Source: Sphagnum magellanicum (Eukaryota > Streptophyta > Sphagnopsida > Sphagnales > Sphagnaceae). From it: DNA of 64,000 nucleotides. The position numbers and the translations under genes were made by a program. The notes under the pieces were generated by a model, which was given only the letters and a program-made list of their open reading frames with translations, ran no database searches and was not told the origin of the DNA. This document shows positions 38,765-50,019 of this stretch, piece by piece (within the stretch, counting starts at the first letter, position 1; each line of letters starts with the position of its first letter). The stretch is from contig CM038919.1 in NCBI GenBank assembly GCA_021904315.1, forward strand, positions 15,183,666-15,247,665. Reading direction: 5' to 3'.

Positions 38765-39691
38765 TGTCACAACCCTAGCCTTGGGCTTGAGACCAAGGCA
38801 AGGGCTTACAAAGGTGTGGGCCAAGAGTGAAGCCCGAAAACCATATTTCATGCTCTTGGGATGTGTAGGAGAGTGTCAGGGAATGAACCCACACCCTCCC
38901 ATGTGGGCTCCCATTTTGGGAATTAGAATCCTAATGGACTCTTGAATTTTCAGAGGGTGATTGTAGTGGTAAAAATTCATTAAATTGAATAGTTCCTTAT
39001 ACCATTGAATTTTTTTAAATACTTGGATGTCTAAAATGGGCTCGTATGATCCATTTAAATACTTAAAACATAAGTTATGGCCAAAAGAAGGGCTAGGAAT
39101 CAAACTGCCAATTTGACTCCCGACCATTAAAAGTCGAAAATCGCCTTGATTTACTTGTGTGCATGTGTTGTACCACATATTGTTAGAAAACGCTTGATGA
39201 AGGCTACAACTTTTCTTCAAACCTCACTTCATTCAAAGGTTTGCACAAAAAGTTATAGGCCTCTAAAGTCGCGAGAGTCCCCATTTTGGGAATTTCGAGA
39301 CTCCCAACTTGGGAATCCCGGTAAAATTGACATTTGGGTGCAGGGCCCGTGGCTAGGCATAGAGAATACTATAAAGGGGAAGGTGGTGGCTTCCCCCAAG
39401 TTTCGGCCGTGGTGAGTCTTGTGAATCCTATGAGTTCGTGTTTACGCCTAGCTCGTCCGTGCACCAAAAGTGCTCCAACTATGCATTAATCAACTTGTTG
39501 TTTGGTTTTTACAAGTCCATTTGAATAATTGACCTGCTTGTCACTCATATTAGTCCCAATCCTAAAGTTCCAACATGACCATGTACCTTTGAAGTGGTGC
39601 AAACAAGGGAGCGTACCCCAACTCCTTATCCTTTTGTTGTTTTCACTTTGGACTCGCTGTTGAATCTATCAAGGAACCTGGGGGTGCATCA
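38765..39691 (+). mobile_element. Solo LTR, family S, copy 3, with perfect target duplication
   Basis: 927 bp from TGTCACAACC to GTGCATCA, flanked on both sides by ACATA, a perfect 5-bp target duplication. It lies inside the minus-strand gypsy fragment. It matches the other three family copies along its length. Confidence 0.9.
39370..39396 (+). promoter_or_regulatory. LTR TATA box and adjoining hairpin (family S, copy 3)
   Basis: TATAAAGG (39370-39377) is directly joined to a stem-loop: GGGGAAG (39376-39382), loop GTGGTGG, CTTCCCC (39390-39396). Clear forms of the same arrangement occur in the copies at 26547 and 50072. By the usual LTR layout it would sit at or just before the transcription start. 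Confidence 0.55.
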
Positions 39692-41782
39692 ACATAGATA
39701 AAAAATGCATTTCCTTTCTTAACAACTTACATGAAAATTCTTATTTCAATGAACAAAATTTATGAACTCTTGACATTTTGGGCATCTTCCAAATATTTGT
39801 CACATTCAAAAAACTTATTACAAGACTTGTTTAGATAGTAGTCTTCACTTTCACTAATGATGCTTTTGGATGTAGGTTTCACATTTTGATGCTATTTTTT
39901 GAAGTATGTCAAAATGAATTTTTTTTGTAACATCAATCCAATTGAAGGTTATGCAAAATGAGCCATGATAACCCAATGATAATAGGGTTTATTGGGGATG
40001 AAATGACATTGATGGCCACCTTGTTCAAGTATGTGTCTCAATAGTAATATTTAAAACCTTGGTTTCATGTATCACATGTCCTAAAAAAAGAGTTTGACCA
40101 TCAATGACCTCCATGACTATTAGTCGGATTTTCTTCACAAGAATCATCTTATGTCATTGCATTAGTTCCTTGTCGATGAAACACTTGAATGCATTAAAAT
40201 GAAGTAATGTGTCAATCTCCATTGTCATGGATTTGTCGCATTTGATCGTGATTGGCAAAAAGAAACAAAGTATTGGGTCTAAGGTAAATTGGGACCATTT
40301 TTAACACATGATGCGTCCAAGTCTAGTCTCATAGTCCCTATTGAGACTAGACATCCTCATTTTTTGAATCTTCAGTAGGTGGGGTGTGAATAGAAGTGGC
40401 TTGTGTTGTATGTGATAGTTGTTTCTTAAGGTAGTTGGTAGCGATGTGACTTGGTTCTCCATAATGCATGCATTGTTTGTCCACATATCGTCATTGCTTC
40501 TTTTGCTCCATGAATGGTTTGATCATGTTTGATCAATTGCATGGGATCATCTTTTGATGTAGATGTTATTGATGCAAACATCATAGCAGGTGCAAATTTT
40601 TTTGGGATTATCAACAACTCCCAATGTTTTTTTTGTCAATGTTTAAAAAACCTGTTATTACAATAAACAACTTGAGCAATTACTTGACTTAATGTGGATG
40701 TATTTAACATGGTGGACAATAGGCACTTCACTTCGCGTCTATATTGAAATTGATTCATGAATGTTGTTTCATCCCATGATATATCACAAGCCAATTGCTT
40801 AAAATATGATGCATACACAATAGTTGGGCATGGTATTTGACAAAGAGCTCTCCATTTGCCAATTGATGTGCATTCTTTGTCAAGTATTTGAAGGTGGTGT
40901 TAAATTCCTCCATAAATGCCACAAATCATTCAACAATGGAGATTATCACTCTAACAAAGGTGTGAACCATGCTAAAGATGGGCTTGATAGCAACGTGCCA
41001 ATAAGGCCAACCTAAGTTGGGCCATTTGGATAATGATGGGGGTGTAACTGAATGACTAATCACATTTGGTTAATGAAACTTCAAAATTTGGAACATGTCC
41101 CATCAAACTTGTCAAGAAGGCTAATTCATGGCTCCTTTACTTGGGATGGTGTCGTGGGAACACATCCTAATGACTTTGATGCTTGAACACTTTGAAGATG
41201 AACAACAAACTGACGAAGAGCTTAATTCTCTTGTTACATGTGCTTAAGAGCAATAAAGACTTCTTCCATAGATGCAACCGTCTTATCTATAGATGTACAC
41301 ATGATTATGAACATAGTGAAATATGACACCAATAAGAGGTGGGTAATGCACAACCTTAATCAATAATAAATGGGTAATCCATGATTTCTTGAAAAACTTT
41401 TCTTTTGAAAAAGAGGGGTAATCCACACTCAACTTGGAAAATAATCTAAGTCCTAAATGACTTATAGACACAAAAATAGATGTAAACCTAATGGAGTCTG
41501 TTCAAATTGTCAAAGACATGAAGAACCACAAGGACAAAGTCTAAAAGAAAGGTCTAAATTTAATTTTCAAACAAGGAACAAAACAAGATTATGTGATTCT
41601 AAAACAAAAACACAAGAATTAAGAATTAAAAGCACGAGATGTGCAAAACAAATGTGAAAATGAATATTTATTATGTTCACATATGTAAACATGAAGGTAG
41701 ATGCAAGGTTGAATTGCTCACTTTTGTGACATAATAACATTTTTCATGGGCACTTTTTGTTTAAATGTGTATGGTAATTTAT

Positions 41783-41803
41783 ACACACACACACACACAC
41801 ACA
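41783..41803. repeat. AC dinucleotide microsatellite
   Basis: About ten uninterrupted AC units, read directly. Confidence 0.9.
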
Positions 41804-42528
41804 ATAATTGGCAATTGAATTTAGATTAGCAATTTCATTATGAACACATCCATGTAGTTATTTTTTGAAAAAAAATTCATCTGCTAATAATAGTGAACTT
41901 TTAAAGTTCAAAAATAAAGATTGGTTGAATAGATTCAAAATTAGAAAATGTAAAAATTTGTATTGATTTCCATTCTAAATGTGTTATAGTAATTCAATAT
42001 AGGTTATAATATGAGATGAAAAACTCAAATCAATAATCCTTCCCATGAAAATTTTAACCAAATGATAGTTATGGACTCTTCAATGGTTAGAATTGAATCA
42101 TATTTTCATAAGCCATAGAAGGTGCAATTTGAATTATTTTTCAATTTTTTTCCTTCATAAGATAATGTTTCCACAAAATCCACATGGGGCACTATTAATA
42201 TGGGCTCCTATAATTCCATGACATATGTTTGATTAATAAAATAGGAGAAAATTGCTAGCTCATCATTAAAACAATGTTGTTTTTGGATTTTTATGGAATA
42301 CAAAATTTATCAATAGTGAGATGCTAAATCTTACATCCACCCATGAATATGAAAAAAACATAACAAAACTATGGTGCAAAATTGTGCTTAAAACTAGTGT
42401 TGAACAGATTGAAGGAAATGAAGGGTTGTATTTATATTTATACCCCTTTGGAGATTTTGCTCAAGGGAACTTCCAAGGAGGCTTCTATGTGTGCATCAAA
42501 TAATTTTTTTTTTGAAACCTTCATAATT

Positions 42529-42735
42529 AAAAGTCAACTATGAGTTAACTAAAATTTAATTAGGACTTCATTCGAAGTTGACTGGGAGTTAATTATGACT
42601 TGACTAAGAGTTAGATGAGAATTAGCTAAAAGTTAATTATGATTTAATTATGAGTTAATTGAGTTAATTGAGACTTAATTAATATTAATTAAGATTTAAC
42701 TTGGAGTTAATTTGTACTTAATTGATAATTAACAA
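42529..42735. repeat. Degenerate GTTAATT(A/G)(T/A)GA repeat
   Basis: Words such as GAGTTAATTG, GACTTAATTA and AGTTAATTATGA recur with drift through about 200 bp; the period is irregular, near 10-13 bp or multiples of it. Confidence 0.6.
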
Positions 42736-44611
42736 AAAACTATAGAGTTATGGATGAACATTATGGATGAATTCAATTCATTAAAAAATGGTGTCTAATG
42801 TTCGCATCCATCAAACTTCATAATATAAAACTAATTATTTGTTTCGTACCTAATGGACATGGGAACGCAGACACACGGCATGATCGCATGTATGAATGTT
42901 GTACATTAGTTGTAAAATAGTTGTTCATTATGTAACCACTTTTCAGCAATCCTAACTTAATTGCACTATGCAACTACAATGCAACTCCTTAAGAAATGAA
43001 ACCTAGTTGATTAAACAATCATATATACGGTGCATAAAAATTATTGTATAAAACAACCATTTACAACTATGTTATAACTACCTAACAACTAGCCTATTTC
43101 CAATGTGGAAATTTATTTATTAGTTCAACATATTTATAAACTATAGTTGCAAAGGAGTTACAGTATTGATGTGGTAATTGCAACAAAGTTGTATTGGAGT
43201 GGTTTTTGAACTTTAGTTACAAGGTAGTGTGGTCTTCGTGGACACAATTTTTCATAGTGACATTACAAAAATGACAAAGATATCATGCCAAATGAAACTA
43301 TAATGGTTTGATACAAAAATGGTGGGTACATGCACTAAAGCCTCATTACAAGTTTGACTACAATGACATATTTATGATTATTCATTTAAGGAGGATGAAA
43401 TAAATGCAATGCCCATATTGATGTGAAAGTTTGTTATAATTACTATAGCTTTTGCTGCATGATGATGAATGAACAACTGATGATGTTCAAACACAAGTCA
43501 AATCACATCGGCCACAAAAACCTCCTTTGTTGTGCTTTGAAACCTAACACAAAAAATGTTAAAACGAATTAGATTCTAATTAAAAGATGCAGACAATGTT
43601 AATAGAAAACAAAATTTAAGCATGCAAACATATCCTCCATGAATAATTTATAAATCATGATATTTTGATTGCATTTTTCTTTTTAGTTGCATTTATTGGA
43701 TTTCATTGTCCAATTCTAAACACCCCATGCAACTTTGAAGGGTTTTACATATGTAATTTTGCTTGTTCAAATTGCTTCAACAAAGTTGTCATCTTTCTCA
43801 AGTTACGCCCATGCACTTTGTGGGATGAACCCCAGCCCCCTGCTAGAATGCCAATGATGTTCAACAATGTGTCAAAGGTTAAACATACCAACTAGGGCCA
43901 TCATACCTCATGCATTTGTTGTGCTTGGGTTTGAAACTCATCCCATTTAAATTCCATTTTTTAAAGAACTCGATCAAAGGCCTTCTAATTCCATTTTTGC
44001 TTTGCATCTAGGTTGTTCACAATACAAACGTTCATAAAAGTGTGGTCTTATCACCTAAAACCCCTAGGACAAATAGATGGATGCTTGGATCTACCCAATT
44101 GCATTTGAAGGCCGTGTGTTTAGTTTAAGTGTCTACGAAACAACCACTTAGCCGCATACAAATTAGTGCATGCATTCACCTTGCAACACCCTATTGAGCC
44201 TTCATGAACCCATTTGTTCTCTTTTATTTCATCTCCATGTTGATTTTGCATTTAAGGAGGAACCTCTTAAGGCACAAAAGTTGGGTTTGGGATTGAGTCT
44301 ATAAAAAAATCCAACAAAAAAATTATGCAAGTTTAACATAAGCATGAAGGTATGGCATATCAAAACCATTTTAGCAACACAAAGAAGATGGCGACAAACA
44401 ATGTAGTTATTCATCATTATCTTTTGTACGAAGGCAACATGAAGAAGAAGATGATGATGAACAATTGCTTATCATCGTCTTCTACAATAAAATGCAAAAT
44501 AAAAGAAAATTTAAAAACTGACAAAAGGGGGTACAGTGGTGAATGTACTTGGAGACATAGGTGATGGCACAATGGAACTCACGTTAGAACAAGCGATGGA
44601 AATGGCACAAT

Positions 44612-47600
44612 TGTTAATAGAAAACCTCCTTTTTTAACCAAAAGTTTTCAACTACATGACATTTGCAACTATGTTTCAATTGGGTTTTAATAAAATTTTA
44701 AATAAAATTATGGCGATTACTAATTAAATTGAGTCGTCTATTATATTGGTATACAATTGAAAACATTTTTCAATTGGATCATTTGCCAAATATTCCCAAC
44801 ATCAACAATGTCTCCAAGTTAAATGCACAACTATCTTGGTAAACAATATGAAGCATGTTTAATTTTAACTAAAGGGCCATTTTTGAAATATTCTTGGCAT
44901 CTTATTAGTTGGCACACAATCAAAACATTGAATAATGTCCAACTATTTTGGTGACACCATTAACACACATATATGGATGTTAAAATGTATTAAAGGATGG
45001 ATGAAATGTAATCATGTTTGTATTTTTGTTGCAACTATATTTTTCAGCTAGGTTAAACAACTAGAAGGTAATTTAAATTTTGTCATATAATATTTTGATA
45101 TTATATTTAAAATTATGATAACATTAAATTACATGTAAATTCTATTTGTACAAAAAATGAATGTTTTTTGTGTGCATATAAATATTATAATTTATTTATT
45201 TTTAAAATCTAAAAAAATGTTAATAATAATGTTTATGTTCAACACACATGTAATTTATTATTTTTATACAAATCATTAAACAACATATCAAGTAATGATA
45301 CGTAATCAATAATTTTTTGCAACTTTAATGTTTATTCATTTTTATACACATAATATCTTAATATTTGTTTTAAATTATGATAAAAATTCATTATTAAACA
45401 ATAATGTACCCTATGTCATTGGCCAAGTTTGAATGCATTCAATTAAATTTTCCTTCCAACCCCTTTTGCAATTCGTTTGAATTTCCAACAATAATACCCA
45501 TTAAAAATTCAATAATATTGTTCACATTTTAGGTCTCAAAATTACAAAATCAACTTTATTAAATCAAATGTGGTGAGGGCTTTCCAATAATACCAAGAAC
45601 ACCCCAAATTCAAATATAGTTTTCAATCTTGTTTTTTTTAAAAAAAATCAATGAAAAAATGGTTCAATAATCAATAAATTCCACACCATAGCTCCAAACA
45701 TTTAAATCTGAGTTGGTGCACCCATACTCATTGAAAACTTTATGATGATAAGTTCCATAGCATAACCTAAAATGCCTTGGTTTGGGAAATATCATTATGA
45801 CAAAACAAAACAAACTACCTTCCTTCATGGATAGATAATGTAACATGTGTTGTTGGCCCCAAGTGGGAACACACTCAATTCATTTTCCCTTCTAAACCCA
45901 ATTTTTTTGTAATTTGTTTGAAGTTTCACCAAGAAAATTCATTCCAAATTCAATATCTTCCACACTTTAAGTATGAAAATTATGAAATAAACTTCATTAA
46001 ATTTGACTCAACAACTACTTTCCAACAACACCAGGTACACTTTTGGATTCAAATACAATTTTTTTCATGATTTTATTAATTTTACTAATAAAATGGTTCA
46101 ATAATCAATAACCTTTGCATCGTAACTCCAAAAATTATGAACCCAAGTTAGTGCACCCCTATTCATTGTTAAGCTTTCAAAGATATTAATAACATTACTT
46201 GAAGCAATTTGGTTTGGAAAAAATCAACATGAGGGAACAAAACAAAACAAACTATCTACCTTCATAAATAGATTAAATTACATGTAATTTTTTCTTGCAT
46301 AAAATGAATGGTTATGTGTGATGCAAACAAAATCCAATTTCAAAATAAAATTTGAAGAAATTATGAAATACAAATTTATAATGATGTATGTTTTATATAT
46401 ATTATTTATCATTTCTTTGTAAACCAAATGTTAGTTTACAACAAATCAAGTAATGAAATATGATAGAAATTAATTAATTATTAAATTACATATAATATTT
46501 TTTGTATACATATTGAATGGTTATGTATGATGAATTTTTTTGTGCATATAAATATTACACTTTAATTTGAAAATAAAATTTAAGATATTCTAAAATGTAA
46601 ATCAATTTAATAATGTGTGTGTTCAATACATGCAAAATTTATTATTTGTATGTAGATCCAAGTTTAGTTTACAACATATCATGTAATGATACTTAAGTAA
46701 TATTTTTAAGAAATTTCATTTTAATTATAGTGTTGGCCATTAATTCCAATCATCTTTTCATTTTTTCAATTTGTTAACATTATTTATTGATTTATGATAA
46801 ATTATTATAATGATTCAAATAAATAATAAATATATTCAGTAAATTATTTTATAATTTCAAAAATTATTTAACATTATTTCACACTACTATATTTAAAACA
46901 TTTTTCTATATTTTTAAATTGAATATTTTTCATATTCATTCATAATAATTCTAAAAAATTAGATAAAAATATGAATAATAATAATAAAATAATTAACCTA
47001 ACTTACCTACAATATTATTATTAATGTTGTTGTTGTAATTAAAATTATTAATTATCATTACATTATAATAATAATTATAATTCAAATATCATTTAAATTT
47101 TATTATTTAGTATTTATATTTGAATTAACTCTTTGTTTTATGAAATGTTAATAAGAAGTTATAATGAATTTGGAATTTTAAAAAATTAGTAATAATTAAT
47201 AATTTAATAGATAAGTACATTTAATGCTGATTTTTTAAAAAATTAACAAATCGCCATATTATTTAGTAAATGATGATAATATGTTTAATTATACAATTAT
47301 ACAAATAAAAATAGTGATGAATAATTATTACAAATAATTAAAGTAAGTAGTTATACTTAGGTTAGGTAGATTATTAGTTTAGGTTTAGGCTTAACTAATT
47401 TTAGACTAACTTGTATAATAAATTATAATTACTTGAATTGCAATGAGGTTGCAATTGGGTTACAACTAAATTACAATTAAATTTTTTGTCCCATATTGTT
47501 TGGCTTCCATTCTATGAATCCAAACTATATAAAAGAATGCACTATGATTGTTGGAAAACACAATAAACATGAAAAATGTAATAGTCATTTGGGATGAGCC

Positions 47601-48295
47601 AATCAAAGATGTTCAACCTTAAAAGCTAAACCAAATGAAATAGGATTCATTTATTAATTGTCATGTGGCATAGGTCTAGGCCTAACATAGGTGCCTAGGT
47701 CTAGCCCTAACTTCAACCTAAGTTAAAAGGCTTATGTTTAGGTTTAAGCCTAACCTATGTTTATGCACCATGTATTTATTAATGTGGATGTGCAATGTGT
47801 CATTTAATTATTTGTTGACCCCAAATTTTATGAGCACGCTATATGTCATTTAACTATTCGTTGATCCCAAATTTTATGAATGTGCTACATGTCAACACTA
47901 TGAATGTGCCCTGTTTCACCAAATAACTAGCCAAATGTTTAATTTACATAGTTACATCGTAGTTGAAATTGTAATTATATTTTTTGTTGACGTCATGCCT
48001 AATCAGCGAATGAAGTTCATTCATTAGTTGAATACAATTAACAACATCCCTCAATTAGATTAGTAAAACAATTTTCAACTAAATTTGGCAAGTAGTGTCA
48101 TGCAATGGCTATTGTTGTGGTGTTGACATGTGGCATACACTTTCAACTTGTACTTGTTAACAACATTGGTTAGTTGTTGCAAAACATATTTTACAATTGC
48201 AAAAACAATTTGCAATTATATATGTAGTTTTCGACTTGGTTTGTAGTTGAACATTAGTTGAAAAGGTAGTTACAAAAGGGGGTTTTTTACTAGTG
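44612..48295 (+). mobile_element. Non-autonomous CACTA transposon, copy 2 (same family as 968-5937)
   Basis: The left end, TGTTAATAGAAAACCTCC, is a transition-decayed form of CACTAGTAGAAAACCCCC. The right end, on the minus strand, is CACTAGTAAAAAACCCCC. Both flanks carry AAT, a perfect 3-bp target duplication. The interior aligns by eye with much of 3160-5900 in copy 1. There is no transposase. The AT-rich middle carries many TTGCAACTA motifs near both ends. Confidence 0.8.
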
Positions 48296-49311
48296 AATGG
48301 AGCTCACATTCGAACGAACGATGGTGTTGTAAATGAAGAAGTGTGTGTTGCTCTTGGAGATGTTTGTCATTAAAGTGATGGGCCCTCCAAAAATGCAGGA
48401 AGGGGAAGAGGAAAAAGGGTTGCAGGCCCTAGAAAGGGGTTTCGTAGGTTTGTAAAATAGGTTTGAAAAAAAAATTTCAGAAAAAGGGGGATTTTTAAAA
48501 AAAAACCCGCCCAAAATGAAACAGGTGGTTGGCCAATCCAAAGTCAGTGGATGAATTGCCCTCCATCCAAAATGGGATTAATGTGGTCATGGGGGCTGGT
48601 TCAATCAAGCCCCTTTTCTTTAACACTTTGATGTCATTGAGATTGTCCGACTGGTATATCATAGTGTAGGGGGTAGCTTCAACAAATGTTAGTTAAATAA
48701 TTAGTTGAATTTTTAGATTTCATTCAACAAATAGAATATTTTTGAATATTATAGTAGATTTTCAAATTTCCTTCAACAATTTTTGTGTGTGAAAATAGTA
48801 TAATTAAAAATTTATTCTTTGAAATAAATTGTGCCAAAGTCCTCAAGGTAATACATGTATGCAAGCTTTGCCATCCATTTCAATCAACTCATATGAATAA
48901 GGCACACATAAAAAATACAATGGACTTCAATTACCAAAAGGTTACCATGACTTATGGGCATGTAATTTATTTTGGTGAAAATTTTCAAAAAAATATGAAA
49001 AAAGGTTTTGTATTCCTTGTTTTTTTGGGGGGAAAAAAACAAATTCCCCAGAAAAGTATTTTTCACCACATTCCAAGATGGATTTTAGTTTGGGCACATT
49101 CTTTGAATCAATCTTTCATTTTAAAGAACTATGTTCTAGACACCTATTGTCATTTAAATGCTAAATCCTTCTTGGGATGCTCCCAATTGATGCAACGTTA
49201 AAAAAATAGAAAATAATTTATGAAAAAAACATTGGATGAGACAGACGAAACAATGAACACTCTATGTTGGAAAGTGATAAAGATTGGTAACTAATCATGG
49301 TTATTGTTAGT
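48296..49311. other. Spacer between CACTA copy 2 and the methyltransferase retrotransposon
   Basis: About 1 kb with no recognised gene. Two frames (minus 48290-48541, plus 48785-49201) lack any family motif. A 28-bp phrase at 48296-48323 resembles one at 44574-44601 on the other side of the CACTA element. Confidence 0.4.
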
Positions 49312-49315
49312 GCCC

Positions 49316-49491
49316 TGTCGTGATGTGTAGTGTCGTGACGTATGGTGTCGTAAGGATGTAAATACGTAGTAAATTCTACTAAACAAAAAGATTAAAGCCA
49401 GTCAAATGTATAAATTAATCAACTAAAAAGAGATGCATGCTCACATATATATACAATGCATAAGTGAGGCTGAGATGAAATTCTCTTGTAT
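49316..49491 (-). repeat. Terminal repeat Y2 (outermost left copy)
   Basis: 176 bp, plus-strand ends TGTCGTGATG to CTCTTGTAT. It is the same length as Y1 (49782-49957), with about 8 differences, 7 of them transitions. It forms the outer left end of the element next to the GCCC flank. Confidence 0.9.
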
Positions 49492-49779
49492 ATTGAAATG
49501 CAAAGCAAGAAAGAAATGAAGTGTATGTAAACGGTGGCCGTGCAATGGTCGCCGTGAACATCTAGAAATCTTAGCTTATGATGGAAGAAACTCTTGACAA
49601 AGGAATTCTAGAAAAACTAAAAGGAGAAAGAAAAGGTTAGGCCTTTTATATCGTGCTAACACTGAAACCCTAAGTACCTAATAGCGTACAGTCGCCTAAG
49701 ACCGTACATTAACCTTAAAACTGCACATGGGCATGCCCGTAACTGGCCATCATGTTTGAGGTCATGTATGGGCATGACA
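49492..49779 (-). repeat. Terminal repeat X2
   Basis: 288 bp, plus-strand ends ATTGAAATGC to GGCATGACA. It is the same length as X1 (59363-59650), with about 18 differences, nearly all transitions. It contains a minus-strand TATAAAAG box at 49643-49650. Confidence 0.9.
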
Positions 49780-49788
49780 GCTGTCATG
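49773..49788. repeat. 16-bp perfect palindrome at the X2/Y1 joint
   Basis: CATGACAGCTGTCATG reads the same on both strands. Its centre is the sequence at which the outer ends of the whole element begin (TGTC...) and stop (...GACA). This is the form expected of two joined element ends, or of a natural cleavage palindrome inside an LTR. Confidence 0.85.
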
Positions 49789-49957
49789 ACGTGTAGTGTC
49801 GTGACGTACGGTGTCGTAAGGATGTAAATACGTAATAAATTCTACTAAACAAAAAGATTAAAGCCAATCAAATGTATAAACTAATCAACTAAAAAGAGAT
49901 GCATGCTCACATATATATACAATGCACAAGTGAGGCTGAGATGAAATTCTCATGTAT
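49782..49957 (-). repeat. Terminal repeat Y1 (next to the polypurine tract)
   Basis: 176 bp, plus-strand ends TGTCATGACG to CTCATGTAT. On its inner side it meets the polypurine tract, so in element direction it occupies the place where the 3' LTR should begin. Confidence 0.9.
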
Positions 49958-49964
49958 CCCCCCC
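49958..49964 (-). promoter_or_regulatory. Polypurine tract of the methyltransferase retrotransposon
   Basis: The minus strand reads CTGGGGGGGATACATG; the seven G lie directly before repeat Y1. LTR elements prime plus-strand DNA synthesis at such a tract beside the 3' LTR, which is strong evidence for where the LTR begins. Confidence 0.7.
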
Positions 49965-50019
49965 AGACCTGAGCCAAGAAAAACATGGCATGGTTTGAGT
50001 AGGAATCAAAGTGCTATAG

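Larger units (their letters stand above)
37724..41100 (-). mobile_element. Ty3/gypsy retrotransposon fragment: gag, protease, RT
   Basis: Minus strand, from right to left: gag-like sequence (about 41050-40300, including FKQLACDISWDETTFMNQF and LSQVIAQVVYCNN), a retropepsin-like region (about 40240-39950), then RT (about 38660-37725) with DYTIDLEDGTQYP, MMPFRFINTP, the catalytic YIDDILIFS and FLGYIIFGYGI. Coding similarity stops at about 37725, beside the 3' LTR of the neighbouring element; RNase H and integrase are not present on this side. A solo LTR (38765-39691) interrupts it. No LTRs of its own were recognised. It is broken, with many interruptions, and is one of the oldest layers of this nest. 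Confidence 0.75.
41101..44611. other. AT-rich DNA with transposon debris, no gene seen
   Basis: The stretch between the gypsy fragment and the next CACTA element. It holds an AC microsatellite (41783-41803), a degenerate GAGTTAATTA/GACTTAATTA block (about 42529-42735) and an isolated CACTA-type right end at 43259 (minus strand CACTATGAAAAATTGTG) whose left partner I could not find. Around 43700-44250 the minus strand has broken coding-like text (for example EFKWDEFQTQAQQ) that I cannot assign to a family. Confidence 0.4.

Noticed and set aside
43261-43290. CATTACAAAAATGACAAAG as the left end of another CACTA element
   Set aside because: It begins two bases after an isolated CACTA right end, but no matching inverted right end could be found downstream before the next element.
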